The notes under the pieces: model-generated | Told to the model about the DNA's origin: nothing | Database searches by the model: none | The model's input: the letters and a program-made list of their open reading frames with translations, nothing else | Made by a program: the position numbers and the translations under genes | Origin: CAYPTY01 sp965659005 | GTDB lineage: Bacteria; Bacteroidota; Rhodothermia; Balneolales; Balneolaceae | Assembly (NCBI GenBank): GCA_965659005.1 | Contig: CBFHVG010000114.1 | Location: 1 to 34,639 of the forward strand | Length of the DNA: 34,639 bases | Reading direction: 5' to 3' | Shown: positions 16,298 through 23,975 of the stretch, piece by piece | Numbering within the stretch: the stretch's first letter is position 1 | Layout: every line of letters begins with the position of its first letter

Positions 16298-17461
16298 ATG
16301 GAGCAATTTGCTGAATTAATCCCCCCAATTACAAAACTCACAGAAGACGAACAACTTCTTAAAGATGCTGCAGCTGATTTTGCTGATGCTGCTATTAAAC
16401 CGCTTGTTCACGAAATGGATGAAGCTGCCAAGCTAAATCCGGACTTAATTAAACAATTTTTTGAAATGGGATTGATGGGCATTGATATCCCTGAGAAGTA
16501 CAGTGGAGGAGGTGGAACCTTCTTTATGTCGATATTGGCTATAGAGCAAATCTCTAGAGTAGATGCCTCTGCAGGTGTATTTATGGATGTTCAGAATACA
16601 TTGGTTAATAATGCATTTGTAAACTTTGGCAGTGATCACCTAAAGGATAAGTACTTACCTCAATTAGCAATGGAAAAAGTGGGTGCATATTGCCTTTCCG
16701 AAGCGGGTTCAGGTTCAGATGCGTTTGCTCTGAAATGTTCAGCCAAAGAAGATGGAGATCATTATGTATTGAGTGGCGCAAAACTTTGGATAACCAATGC
16801 AAATGAAGCTGATATATTCATTGTATTCGCGAATGCAAATCCTGAAGCTGGATATAAAGGAATTACAGCCTTTGTTGTTGAAAGAGGCATGGAAGGTTTC
16901 TCTGTTGCTAAGAAAGAAGATAAACTAGGTATTCGTGCTTCATCTACTTGCGAAATCTTACTGGAAGATGTTCGTGTTCCTAAAGAAAATGTACTCGGTG
17001 AATTTGGAAAAGGATACAAAGTAGCTATTGAAACCCTGAATGAGGGTAGAATTGGTATCGGCGCACAAATGATAGGTATTGCACAGGGTGCCTTTGATGC
17101 TGCTGTATCATATGTGAAGGAAAGAAAGCAATTCGGTAAAGCGATTTCTGAGTTTCAGGGAATTCAATTTCAACTCGCAAGAATGGCTACGGATATTGAA
17201 ACAGCCCGTCTGCTGGTTTATAACTCAGCAAGAATGAAGATGGCAGGCCAGACTTTCTTAAAAGAAGCAGCTATGGCAAAGTTTTACTCTTCTGAAGTTG
17301 CTGAAAGAGTGGCATCGATGGCTATTGATCTCTATGGAGGCAATGGCTATGTAAAGGAATATCCCGTTGAGAAATTCTATAGAGATGCTAAAATCGGAAA
17401 GATTTATGAAGGAACTACTAACATGCAGCTGAGCACAATTGCGAAGCTGATTCTTAAATGA
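16298..17461 (+). CDS. Acyl-CoA dehydrogenase (short/branched-chain type)
   Basis: 387 residues, FAD-dependent; oxidises an acyl-CoA to the 2-enoyl-CoA and passes electrons to ETF. Visible signatures are YCLSEAGSGSDAFAL and LWITNANEADIFIVFA (FAD/substrate contacts), RKQFGKAISEFQGIQFQLA, and the C-terminal YEGTTNMQLSTIAK with the catalytic base Glu371 at the position used by short- and medium-chain enzymes. LYGGNGYVKEYPVEKFYRD is also standard. It is divergent from mutA-mutB-meaB, which handles propionyl units, so a branched-chain (valine/isoleucine-derived) substrate is a reasonable guess but is not proven by sequence. Confidence 0.93.
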   Translation: MEQFAELIPPITKLTEDEQLLKDAAADFADAAIKPLVHEMDEAAKLNPDLIKQFFEMGLMGIDIPEKYSGGGGTFFMSILAIEQISRVDASAGVFMDVQNTLVNNAFVNFGSDHLKDKYLPQLAMEKVGAYCLSEAGSGSDAFALKCSAKEDGDHYVLSGAKLWITNANEADIFIVFANANPEAGYKGITAFVVERGMEGFSVAKKEDKLGIRASSTCEILLEDVRVPKENVLGEFGKGYKVAIETLNEGRIGIGAQMIGIAQGAFDAAVSYVKERKQFGKAISEFQGIQFQLARMATDIETARLLVYNSARMKMAGQTFLKEAAMAKFYSSEVAERVASMAIDLYGGNGYVKEYPVEKFYRDAKIGKIYEGTTNMQLSTIAKLILK

Positions 17462-17480
17462 GTTAAGTAGTGAGTGAGTA

Positions 17481-17515
17481 AAGGCGTCCGCTAATCCCGG
17501 ATGCCTTTTTTTATT
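17481..17515 (+). terminator. Rho-independent terminator of the acyl-CoA dehydrogenase gene
   Basis: The stem AAGGCGTCCG (17481-17490) pairs with CGGATGCCTT (17498-17507) with one G-T wobble, has a 7-base loop, and is followed by TTTTTTATTTT. It separates this gene from the convergent gene ending at 17520. Confidence 0.85.
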
Positions 17516-17519
17516 TTAA

Positions 17520-18275
17520 CTAATTCTTAAAATCTTCGGCTGAAACTGCACAACGGAAACCGATATCATCGGATTTGACATCAGCCAGAGTTCCTGTTCG
17601 CCAGTAAGTTCTAAGCGCTTCATTTTCTTCTCTAAAACTACCACCTCTGATAATTCTGACACCATCCCTCTCCATAACCGGAAGGAAATCATCTCTCCTT
17701 GAATAGATTTGGTAGAATTCACCTATCCACTCGTAAACATTACCACTCATATCATGTAAACCCAATTTGTTGGACATTTTCTGACCTACAGGGAGTGAAT
17801 GATAGGTGTAGTTATTATTTTCAAATGCGAAATAGGTGGTCGAATCAATATCTGCAGTGCCTGAAATAACCTGATCAAGTCCTCTGGACCTTGCTGCATA
17901 CTCCCATTCTTGTTCGCTGGGCAATCTATAACCATATGCTTCACAAAAGGCTTTCGCTTCATCCCAGGAAACAAAAGCTACAGCTCTGCGACCTCTGCCC
18001 CAACCTTCATCATCAGGATATTCATAGCCTCTACGTTCAGCGAAATGATCGTATTGGGCATAAGTGACTTCATACTTCCCTATATAATAAGAGCCCAAAT
18101 CCACCTTATGAACTGGTATAGCATCAGAATTTGAGTATTCATAAAAATCACCAAATAAGAAACTTCCTCCATTAACATATACCATCTCAGGTCTGAATGT
18201 ATTATCCAGTGGTTTCGGTGAACAAGAAGCTAGCACCAGTAAAAAAGTGATATAAAAAAGGGTAATTCTACGCAT
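17520..18275 (-). CDS. SUMF1/FGE-fold lipoprotein (non-catalytic type)
   Basis: 251 residues; lipobox L-A-S-C, Cys18. The formylglycine-generating-enzyme (SUMF1) fold is evident from MVYVNGGSFLFGD, IGKYEVTYAQYDHF, VSWDEAKAFCEAYGYRLPSE, EWEYAARS, LHDMSGNVYEW, RIIRGGSF and DIGFRCA. In true FGE the two copper-binding cysteines sit between the GGSF and GFRC motifs; here that stretch (EALRTYWRTGTLADV) has none, so sulfatase activation is unlikely. In Bacteroidota the same fold occurs in the gliding and type IX secretion lipoproteins GldJ/GldK, but this protein is shorter and I do not assign either name. It appears to be a single gene, converging on the acyl-CoA dehydrogenase. Confidence 0.85.
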   Translation of the reverse strand: MRRITLFYITFLLVLASCSPKPLDNTFRPEMVYVNGGSFLFGDFYEYSNSDAIPVHKVDLGSYYIGKYEVTYAQYDHFAERRGYEYPDDEGWGRGRRAVAFVSWDEAKAFCEAYGYRLPSEQEWEYAARSRGLDQVISGTADIDSTTYFAFENNNYTYHSLPVGQKMSNKLGLHDMSGNVYEWIGEFYQIYSRRDDFLPVMERDGVRIIRGGSFREENEALRTYWRTGTLADVKSDDIGFRCAVSAEDFKN

Positions 18276-18428
18276 ATAAATAAGTTTAATAAATGGGAAT
18301 GACTAGCTTTGTTGTGAGGTTATATAAGATCAGATACCGTTTGACTAAAGATAAACTTTTTAAGTTTTTGTCTGCTGTCAATTTTTTGAATCATGTTTAC
18401 ATCAATTTCACAATAAGCGAATTATAAG

Positions 18429-19679
18429 ATGGACGCTTCCATAGTCGAATTATTAAAGCAAGCCAGTAAGGATGAGGAATCATTCGCGAAACTGTCAAAT
18501 CTCTTCGAAAACCTTTCGAATAAAGTAAGTAATACTCAGCAACAACTTGATCTTCTAGAGTCAGCAATAAATGAAGATTACGACTCTATTTGTATTACGG
18601 AACTGGATCTCGATTTGCCAGGCCCAAGAATTGTATATGTAAACAGTGGTTTTGAGAAAATGACGGGGTATAGTCGTGATGAAGCAATCGGAAACACTCC
18701 CAGAATGCTTCAGGGGCCAAAAACGGATCGCGCTGTCTTAGACAGATTAAGAGAACGCCTGATTGATGGTCAATGCTTTTTTGGTCACACTGTGAACTAC
18801 AGAAAAGATGGTAAAGAATTTATTAATCAATGGGATATACATCCATTGACGAATGCTGAGGGTGAAATCACTCATTGGGTATCATATCAAAGAGATATCT
18901 CGGAAAACAATAAAGCTGAAAAAGTTATTTTTGATGCAAATGTAGATGCAGATGACCTAAGAGAGGAATCAAGACGAACCTATCTTGATCTTGATATGCA
19001 GGGTAGTATTCTAGCATCCAACAAAGCATTCCGCGAAATGACTGGCTATGAAGTTGATGAACTCAAACCGATTAAAGTTTGGGATCTTATTGAGGATGGT
19101 CAAAAAGAATCAGCCAGAGAATTATTTGAAAATCTAAGTTCTGATAATGTTCCAAGAAATAAGCATAACTGGACCTTCATTACAAAAGAAGGCAAAATGC
19201 TTAACATCGAGACAACCATGAAGTGGTTTGTTAATAATGATCAGGATGTATTTAGGGTTTATATGGAAAACCTGACTATGCGAAACCGAATTCTTAATGC
19301 CTTACATCTCGATAATAACGGTCTTGGTAATCTGCTGTCGAAGAAAGATGAGTTTACATTAAAGTATCAGAAGAATAACGGCAGTATTTCACTAAGTCAT
19401 GTTTCTGAGTCGTTCAACACAATAACCGGTCACGATTCAGATTCTATTGTAGGAACCCTTGGCTTAGATCTTGTTCACGAGGAAGATAAAGAACAGGTTA
19501 GCAAACACATCGAAAAAGCATTTGAGGGACGTTGCTCTACCTATAAGTGCCGTTACAAAAATGCCAGTGGTGATACACTGAACATTATTCAGCATTTCAA
19601 TCCCGATGGTAGTATTGATGAGCAGGAAATTGATACAGTTAAAGTGACTGCCATCGTTGAGCTTGAACTCAACGATTAA
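18429..19679 (+). CDS. Triple PAS-domain sensor protein without output domain
   Basis: 416 residues, no signal peptide or membrane helix. A helical, probably coiled segment (1-48) precedes PAS1 (~50-165: RIVYVNSGFEKMTGYSRDEA, GNTPRMLQGPKTD, YRKDGKEFINQWDI, WVSYQRDIS), PAS2 (~180-290: ASNKAFREMTGYEVDEL) and PAS3 (~305-412: SFNTITGHDSDSIVGTLGLD). PAS1 has the LOV-like LQG segment, but proline replaces the photoactive cysteine, so flavin photochemistry is not expected. There is no kinase, GGDEF, EAL or HTH region. Twenty bases downstream is sufE, and beyond it a response-regulator fragment. It could be a partner-binding sensor or a shortened hybrid kinase. The 153-base upstream gap (18276-18428) should hold its promoter; I cannot place it with confidence. 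Confidence 0.85.
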   Translation: MDASIVELLKQASKDEESFAKLSNLFENLSNKVSNTQQQLDLLESAINEDYDSICITELDLDLPGPRIVYVNSGFEKMTGYSRDEAIGNTPRMLQGPKTDRAVLDRLRERLIDGQCFFGHTVNYRKDGKEFINQWDIHPLTNAEGEITHWVSYQRDISENNKAEKVIFDANVDADDLREESRRTYLDLDMQGSILASNKAFREMTGYEVDELKPIKVWDLIEDGQKESARELFENLSSDNVPRNKHNWTFITKEGKMLNIETTMKWFVNNDQDVFRVYMENLTMRNRILNALHLDNNGLGNLLSKKDEFTLKYQKNNGSISLSHVSESFNTITGHDSDSIVGTLGLDLVHEEDKEQVSKHIEKAFEGRCSTYKCRYKNASGDTLNIIQHFNPDGSIDEQEIDTVKVTAIVELELND

Positions 19680-19699
19680 TTCGTTTTCTTCAAATAGCT

Positions 19700-20131
19700 A
19701 TGCCTCAAGACATCCAAGACATCCAAAAAAGAATTATCAGGGAGTTTGAGCTTCTGGAGGACTGGCCTGAACGGTACAAGTATATCATCAAGCTTGGTAT
19801 GAAGCTGGAACCACTTGATGAAACCTATAAGACGGAAGATAACCTGGTTCGAGGATGTCAATCTCAGGTTTGGTTAGCAACTGATCTTAAGGATGGGAAG
19901 GTGTTTTTTAAAGCTGATAGCGATGCTGCTATCACTAAGGGCTTGGTTGCCCTGATGGTTCGATTTTATTCTGGTCAGACCCCTGAAACGATCCTCACAG
20001 TAAACCCTGATTTCATTCAGAAGATTGGTATGGCGCAACACCTTTCTCCAACCCGCTCCAATGGACTAGCCTCTATGATTAAGCAGATGAAAATCTACGC
20101 TATGGCATATAAGTCAAAACTCGCCAACTAA
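19700..20131 (+). CDS. sufE: SufE-type cysteine desulfurase activator
   Basis: 143 residues, the usual size. It accepts sulfur from a SufS-type desulfurase for Fe-S cluster assembly. The persulfide-carrying residue is Cys53 in NLVRGCQSQVW; the rest matches the family (FELLEDWPERYKYIIKLG, FFKADSDAAITKGLVALM, LSPTRSNGLASMI). It lies 20 bases after the PAS-protein gene. No other suf genes are in the window. A weak AT-rich hairpin (20131-20150) follows the stop. Confidence 0.93.
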   Translation: MPQDIQDIQKRIIREFELLEDWPERYKYIIKLGMKLEPLDETYKTEDNLVRGCQSQVWLATDLKDGKVFFKADSDAAITKGLVALMVRFYSGQTPETILTVNPDFIQKIGMAQHLSPTRSNGLASMIKQMKIYAMAYKSKLAN

Positions 20132-20192
20132 GAGAAAGTTTAATTTCTCTAATTGTATCACTTCCTATTGATTGTTTACTTTAGTCCGTTGA

Positions 20193-20303
20193 TTTTACAA
20201 AACTAAGGCTAATAAATACTTTTTAACGGGGATGCCCGACTATATCACAAAGCCATTCAATCCTACAGAATTAAAAGGTATGTTCGATAAATACCTTAAT
20301 TAG
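20193..20303 (+). pseudogene. Remnant of a response-regulator receiver domain (C-terminal end)
   Basis: The frame from 20193 to TAG at 20301-20303 ends in MPDYITKPFNPTELKGMFDKYLN. This is the beta5-alpha5 end of a receiver domain: the conserved Lys-Pro of DYxxKPF, then helix 5. A stop at 20190-20192 and the lack of upstream receiver motifs show that the phosphorylation-site half is missing. Its last codons overlap the 3' end of the opposite PaiB-like gene by 8 bases. It could be the tail of a former hybrid kinase related to the PAS gene upstream, separated by deletion or by the sufE arrangement (speculative). A 23-residue reading from the ATG at 20232 is possible, but I do not think it is a working gene. 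Confidence 0.65.
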
Positions 20304-20922
20304 CTTTAAGATTTCTATTCATAATCTCTACAATCTCTTTGTAGTAATTACCTTCCAGCTTTTCGAGTGATTCGATCACTTTTTTCTGATCTTCCACAGA
20401 TCTATTCTGATTGAATTTGAATTTGGTGATCAATTCTTCAATTTGAATTTCAATACCTACAATTGCTTTGAGTTCAATTGGGATTGTCGATTCACCTTCA
20501 ACAAGCGACCAATCAGAATCCACTGTTGTTTCCATAAAATGAGTTAAATCGGTCACGATCTTTCTTAGCAATAATTCATCATGTATAAGCTTAATTTTAC
20601 CTCTGACGTGTACAGTAGCGTAATTCCATGTTGGTACTGTAACCCTATCCTCATACCAACTTGGGCTGATATAAGCATGAGGCCCATTAAAAATGCAAAG
20701 TACTTCATCACCATCATTAAGTTTCCTCCAGTGCTTATTGGCTTTAGCCATATGGGTAATCAGCTTTACAGGTTTAGTCTCCTCAGTTTCAATCATGAAA
20801 GGCAGATGAGTTGCGAGAGGACTGTCAGCACCATTGGAAATAAACATACCGAAGTTGTATCGGTTAATCAGTTCAATGCCTAATGATGGGTCGTTAACGC
20901 TAAAGGAAGAAGGTGTATACAT
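20296..20922 (-). CDS. PaiB-family FMN-binding protein (putative transcriptional regulator)
   Basis: 208 residues matching the PaiB family throughout: MYTPSSFSVND at the start, ATHLPFMIE, ITHMAKANKHW, CIFNGPHAYISPSWY and VPTWNYATVHVRGK, with an acidic helical tail. Members have a split-barrel flavin-binding fold; Bacillus PaiB is described as a repressor of sporulation and degradative enzymes, but most homologues are uncharacterised and may be FMN-dependent enzymes. It lies 40 bases downstream of the SigZ-like sigma gene on the same strand, so it may belong to that transcript. Confidence 0.88.
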   Translation of the reverse strand: MYTPSSFSVNDPSLGIELINRYNFGMFISNGADSPLATHLPFMIETEETKPVKLITHMAKANKHWRKLNDGDEVLCIFNGPHAYISPSWYEDRVTVPTWNYATVHVRGKIKLIHDELLLRKIVTDLTHFMETTVDSDWSLVEGESTIPIELKAIVGIEIQIEELITKFKFNQNRSVEDQKKVIESLEKLEGNYYKEIVEIMNRNLKAN

Positions 20923-20962
20923 AGTTTGAGATTTGTTTCTCTCAACTTATGTAAAAAGTCAC

Positions 20963-21496
20963 TTATCCGCACTTGGGGCAATCGACGGATACAATTTCGT
21001 CTCGGTCGTTTAATTCAATCTGACAGCATTCAACAAGTTTCAGCTTAATTTCTTTTCGCAGTCGCTGGATTCTGGATTTCAAAGTAGAGTAGGGGATATT
21101 CATTTGCTCAGCTATTTCGATCTGAGGTATTCGCTGAACATCTACCATATTAAATATTGTACGATCTTCCGGTGTCCAAGTACTTGTCAATGGAATTAAA
21201 CAGGTGTTCATACACCTGATATCTTTGTCGTAGCTCTTATGTTCTTCGGGTTCAGCTAAATCATCAACTTCATCAAAGTATTTTAGTCCCCGGTAGTAAT
21301 CATTAATACTATTTCTGGCTATAGTAAATAACCATGATCCAAATTTAGATTCATCCTCAAGTTCATCTTTTTTTAGATGTACTTTAACAAAGACATCCTG
21401 AAGAATATCGTCTGAAATCATATCGTCTTTTACTTTTGATAGGATATAAGTTTTCAGGCGATGCGAGAAGGTGTCCCATAATTGCTCAGTACTCAT
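20963..21496 (-). CDS. sigZ: ECF-like RNA polymerase sigma factor, SigZ type
   Basis: 177 residues. Region 2 is ~5-75 (SDDILQDVFVKVH, FGSWLFTIARNSINDYYR) and region 4 ~118-160 (EIAEQMNIPYSTLKSRIQRLRKEIK). The C-terminal tail carries Cys-Cys and later Cys-x-x-Cys (CCQIELNDRDEIVSVDCPKC), the extension typical of SigZ-like factors and a likely zinc or redox site. No anti-sigma gene is adjacent. Instead, an 11-cysteine peptide gene lies directly upstream with an intrinsic terminator between them. Only 17 bases separate the T-run from the ATG, so expression should depend on read-through or on a promoter inside the upstream gene. Confidence 0.88.
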   Translation of the reverse strand: MSTEQLWDTFSHRLKTYILSKVKDDMISDDILQDVFVKVHLKKDELEDESKFGSWLFTIARNSINDYYRGLKYFDEVDDLAEPEEHKSYDKDIRCMNTCLIPLTSTWTPEDRTIFNMVDVQRIPQIEIAEQMNIPYSTLKSRIQRLRKEIKLKLVECCQIELNDRDEIVSVDCPKCG

Positions 21497-21512
21497 GGCG
21501 CAGGATTAGAGA

Positions 21513-21540
21513 TAAAAAAGAACCGGACGATTCCGGTTCT
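21513..21540 (-). terminator. Intrinsic terminator/attenuator between the Cys-rich peptide gene and sigZ
   Basis: On the minus strand a perfect 9-bp stem (AGAACCGGA / TCCGGTTCT, 21532-21540 with 21519-21527), loop ATCG, is followed directly by TTTTTT. It starts 10 bases after the small gene's stop and its T-run ends 17 bases before the sigZ ATG. Confidence 0.85.
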
Positions 21541-21549
21541 AAAGTTTTC

Positions 21550-21657
21550 TTACTTGCAGCAATCACAATTGCAATCGGTGCAAGTGCAGGGATTGCCATT
21601 TTCGCAACCACAGCCACAGCCGCAATCACAATTAGTTGGTACGATATTTTCTAACAT
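21550..21657 (-). CDS. Small cysteine-rich, metallothionein-like peptide
   Basis: 35 residues, 11 of them cysteine: Cys10, 12, 14, 16, 18 (five in strict alternation), then Cys24, 26, 29, 31, 33 and 34. It begins MLENIVPTN and ends at Lys35. There is no signal peptide. The pattern is like metallothioneins and other metal-binding or redox peptides, but I recognise no named family. Real-gene evidence is structural: ATG start, a near-perfect CRP/FNR-like palindrome 18-33 bases upstream, and a strong terminator 10 bases after the stop, all on the same strand. The opposite strand is also open across this region, which could hide the gene from annotation. It probably binds metal ions or signals to the Cys-tailed sigma factor downstream (inference). 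Confidence 0.7.
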   Translation of the reverse strand: MLENIVPTNCDCGCGCGCENGNPCTCTDCNCDCCK

Positions 21658-21674
21658 AATGGAATAATTTTAGT

Positions 21675-21690
21675 TGTGATTTGTATCACA
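21675..21690. promoter_or_regulatory. CRP/FNR-family operator-like palindrome
   Basis: TGTGAT-TTGT-ATCACA: perfect 6-base half-sites with a 4-base centre, identical in the arms to the Escherichia coli CRP consensus and related to FNR/DNR sites. It lies 18-33 bases upstream of the Cys-rich peptide ATG and just downstream of a possible promoter, a place that would suit a repressor or roadblock. Confidence 0.6.
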
Positions 21691-21698
21691 TAGACGTT

Positions 21699-21728
21699 CC
21701 AATTTATAAAAAGACGAAATGAATCAAA
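21699..21728 (-). promoter_or_regulatory. Possible Bacteroidota-type promoter for the Cys-rich peptide/sigZ unit
   Basis: On the minus strand, TTTG (21725-21728), 18 bases, then TAAATTGG (21699-21706), one mismatch from the Bacteroidota TAnnTTTG -7 element. Transcription would start near 21692, beside the palindrome at 21675-21690. The match is short, so this is tentative. Confidence 0.35.
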
Positions 21729-21734
21729 GAATTA

Positions 21735-23045
21735 TTAAATAAATCGATTAATTAAATTTTCGAATAACTCCTGCTTTCCTGAGGTCTGAGACGGTTCACC
21801 TTGTTCAGATGCCATGTTAAATAAATCTTCCAAACTCAGCTCACCATTTTCAAAGGCTTTGCCTTTTCCTGAATCAAAGGTGCTGTAACGATTGCTTCGA
21901 AGTGTTTCTATATCTGATTTTTCTATAAGATTCTGAGCCGTAATCAATGCCCTTGCAAACATATCCATCCCACCAATGTGTGCCAGGAATAAGTCTTCCA
22001 GATCAGTTGAATTTCGTCGAACCTTGGCATCAAAATTAACACCTCCACCTTGTAAACCACCACTCCTTAAGAATACCAGCATGGCTTCAGTTAGTTCATA
22101 AAGATTATTTGGGAATTGATCCGTATCCCATCCATTTTGGTAGTCACCTCTATTGGCATCAATACTACCAAGCATTCCAGCATTAGCAGCTACCTGTAAC
22201 TCATGTTCGAAGGTATGTCCAGCCAGGGTTGCATGATTTACTTCAATATTCAATTTAAAATCGTCCTGGAGGCCGTATTGATTTAGGAAGCCAATGACGG
22301 TAGCAGAATCATAATCGTATTGATGCTTGCTTGGCTCACAGGGCTTAGGCTCAATAAAGAAAGTGCCTTTAAAACCCTGACTTCTGGCATAATCTTTAGC
22401 TGCATGTAGGAATCGAGCAAGGTGGTCTAGCTCACGTTTCATATCCGTATTTAGAAGAGACATATACCCTTCACGACCACCCCAGAAAACATAATTTTCT
22501 CCATTTAATTTGATGGTAGTATCCAGAGCCATTTTCACCTGTGCACCAGCAAAAGCAACAACGTTAAAGTCAGGATTAGTTGATGCTCCATTCATATACC
22601 TTGGATTTGAAAATAAATTCGCAGTTCCCCATAAAACTTTAATACCAGTGTCGTTCATTTTTTTCTGTGCATAATCAGAAATATGAACCAGTCTAGATTC
22701 TGATTCAGCGAGTGAATTGCCTTCTTCAACCAGATCAAAATCGTGGAAACAAAAGTAATCCAAGCCTAATTTATTCATGAATTCGAAAGCAGCATCCATT
22801 TTATCCTTTGCTCTTTGTAAAGGATTATCAGCTTCACTCCAGGGGAAATATCTGGTACCGGGGCCAAAGGGATCAGCACCAGGATTACATAGAGTGTGCC
22901 AATAGGCACAAGCAAACTTAAAGTGCTCAGCTAAGGTTTTATCTCCGACTAATCTGTTTTTGTCATAGTAGCGAAAGGCAAAAGGATTGTCTGATTCTTC
23001 ACCCTCAAAGGGTATCCTGTTTACTTTTGGGAAGTACTCTTTCAT
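21735..23045 (-). CDS. xylA: Xylose isomerase
   Basis: 436 residues, the type I length. It converts D-xylose to D-xylulose using two divalent metals. The catalytic pair falls at His101 and Asp104 (YFCFHDFDL), the same numbering as in Escherichia coli. Further active-site motifs are FFIEPKPCEPSKHQYDYD, NIEVNHATLAGHTFEHEL and SIDANRGDYQNGWDTDQFP. Last gene of a minus-strand operon with the GH3 glycosidase, sugar porter, xylulokinase and aldose epimerase; it begins 6 bases after the epimerase gene. Confidence 0.97.
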   Translation of the reverse strand: MKEYFPKVNRIPFEGEESDNPFAFRYYDKNRLVGDKTLAEHFKFACAYWHTLCNPGADPFGPGTRYFPWSEADNPLQRAKDKMDAAFEFMNKLGLDYFCFHDFDLVEEGNSLAESESRLVHISDYAQKKMNDTGIKVLWGTANLFSNPRYMNGASTNPDFNVVAFAGAQVKMALDTTIKLNGENYVFWGGREGYMSLLNTDMKRELDHLARFLHAAKDYARSQGFKGTFFIEPKPCEPSKHQYDYDSATVIGFLNQYGLQDDFKLNIEVNHATLAGHTFEHELQVAANAGMLGSIDANRGDYQNGWDTDQFPNNLYELTEAMLVFLRSGGLQGGGVNFDAKVRRNSTDLEDLFLAHIGGMDMFARALITAQNLIEKSDIETLRSNRYSTFDSGKGKAFENGELSLEDLFNMASEQGEPSQTSGKQELFENLINRFI

Positions 23046-23051
23046 TTTACT

Positions 23052-23975
23052 CTAGCTTAAATTTTTAATACTAATTTGGATATTCCCAGAGACTGTTTCA
23101 CCGGGTTGAATCAAAATTTCATGCTGATGATTTTGCAGCATGTTGATATTAGATGTTACCGGTTCAATTGCAATGGTTTGTCGGTGCGGCTTTGTATAGA
23201 CCTGTACATATCTAAAAATCTGACTTTGTAATAATCTGAATTCAAAGGTCTTTTCCAGGTCTCTGATAATAGTTTCAGAAGAACCTGAGTTCAAGATTCT
23301 AAAACAGGTATCCAGTGACCTGTCGGCAATTACATTACCTTTTGAGAAATAAGTTTCAGGAACTGTTTCACCAGTTGGCAGTTGACGTTCATCAATTAAA
23401 ATCTCTTCAGTAACCGGCATTTTTAGAAAAAGATCATCTATATCACAACCGAACCGAAAATAGGGGTGCCATCCAAAGCCAAAAGGTGCCGATTGGTTAC
23501 CGGAATTAGTGAAAGTCATTTCCAGATTTAACTGATCTGGTTTTTCAGAACTATACGTCTGAGATATCTCCATTGGAAATGGATAGTAAGGAAATGACCC
23601 GTCATACTGATATTGAGATTTTATGAATAACGAATGCTCGTCATTTCTGTTTTCAATAATTTCGAATGGCGAATGGTACAGAAATCCATGAAGCGCATTT
23701 TGGTTTTCAGGCTCATTAATAGGAAATGTCAGCTCAGAACCATTAAAAGTCCATTCACCCTTATCTAGCCGGTTTGGAAATGGAAAAAGGGGAACTGCAT
23801 TGAAGCGATTAACTTGGTTGAGATCAGCATCAGGTTGTGATTCATCAATTAAATCGAATACACGACCAGAATTTTTGAATATGAGTTTATTAAGTCTTCC
23901 TCCGAATTCAGGTATAATCTCAATATTTATACCTAGTGATTCATTCTTTAAAGATATGACCTCATAGTTGCTCAT
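23052..23975 (-). CDS. Aldose 1-epimerase family protein
   Basis: 307 residues, GalM-like beta-sandwich. Likely catalytic groups are a His in NALHGFLYH, a His in FGFGWHPYF and the Glu in IAIEPVTSN. It interconverts alpha and beta anomers of an aldose. Lying between xylulokinase (4-base ATGA overlap) and xylose isomerase, it probably supplies alpha-xylose to the isomerase, the anomer that enzyme uses (inference from position). There is no signal peptide, so it is cytoplasmic. Confidence 0.88.
   Translation of the reverse strand: MSNYEVISLKNESLGINIEIIPEFGGRLNKLIFKNSGRVFDLIDESQPDADLNQVNRFNAVPLFPFPNRLDKGEWTFNGSELTFPINEPENQNALHGFLYHSPFEIIENRNDEHSLFIKSQYQYDGSFPYYPFPMEISQTYSSEKPDQLNLEMTFTNSGNQSAPFGFGWHPYFRFGCDIDDLFLKMPVTEEILIDERQLPTGETVPETYFSKGNVIADRSLDTCFRILNSGSSETIIRDLEKTFEFRLLQSQIFRYVQVYTKPHRQTIAIEPVTSNINMLQNHQHEILIQPGETVSGNIQISIKNLS

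Noticed and set aside
17611..17620. Third LacI-like AAGCGCTT site
   Set aside because: Only the 8-base core is shared. It lies well inside the SUMF1-fold coding region without the GGAA and CC flanks, so it is consistent with chance.
18690..18735. LOV photoreceptor in PAS1 of the triple-PAS protein
   Set aside because: The LQG segment is present, but the flavin-adduct cysteine position is proline; this variant is common in non-photoactive PAS domains.
20131..20150. Terminator after sufE
   Set aside because: A 7-bp AT-rich stem (AGAGAAA/TTTCTCT) is present but no T-run follows; too weak to list as a terminator.
21482..21667. Plus-strand open frames opposite the Cys-rich gene
   Set aside because: They are Gln/Ser/Pro or Ala/Ile/Thr-rich low-complexity translations of the complementary Cys codons, run through the terminator hairpin, and lack matching signals on that strand.
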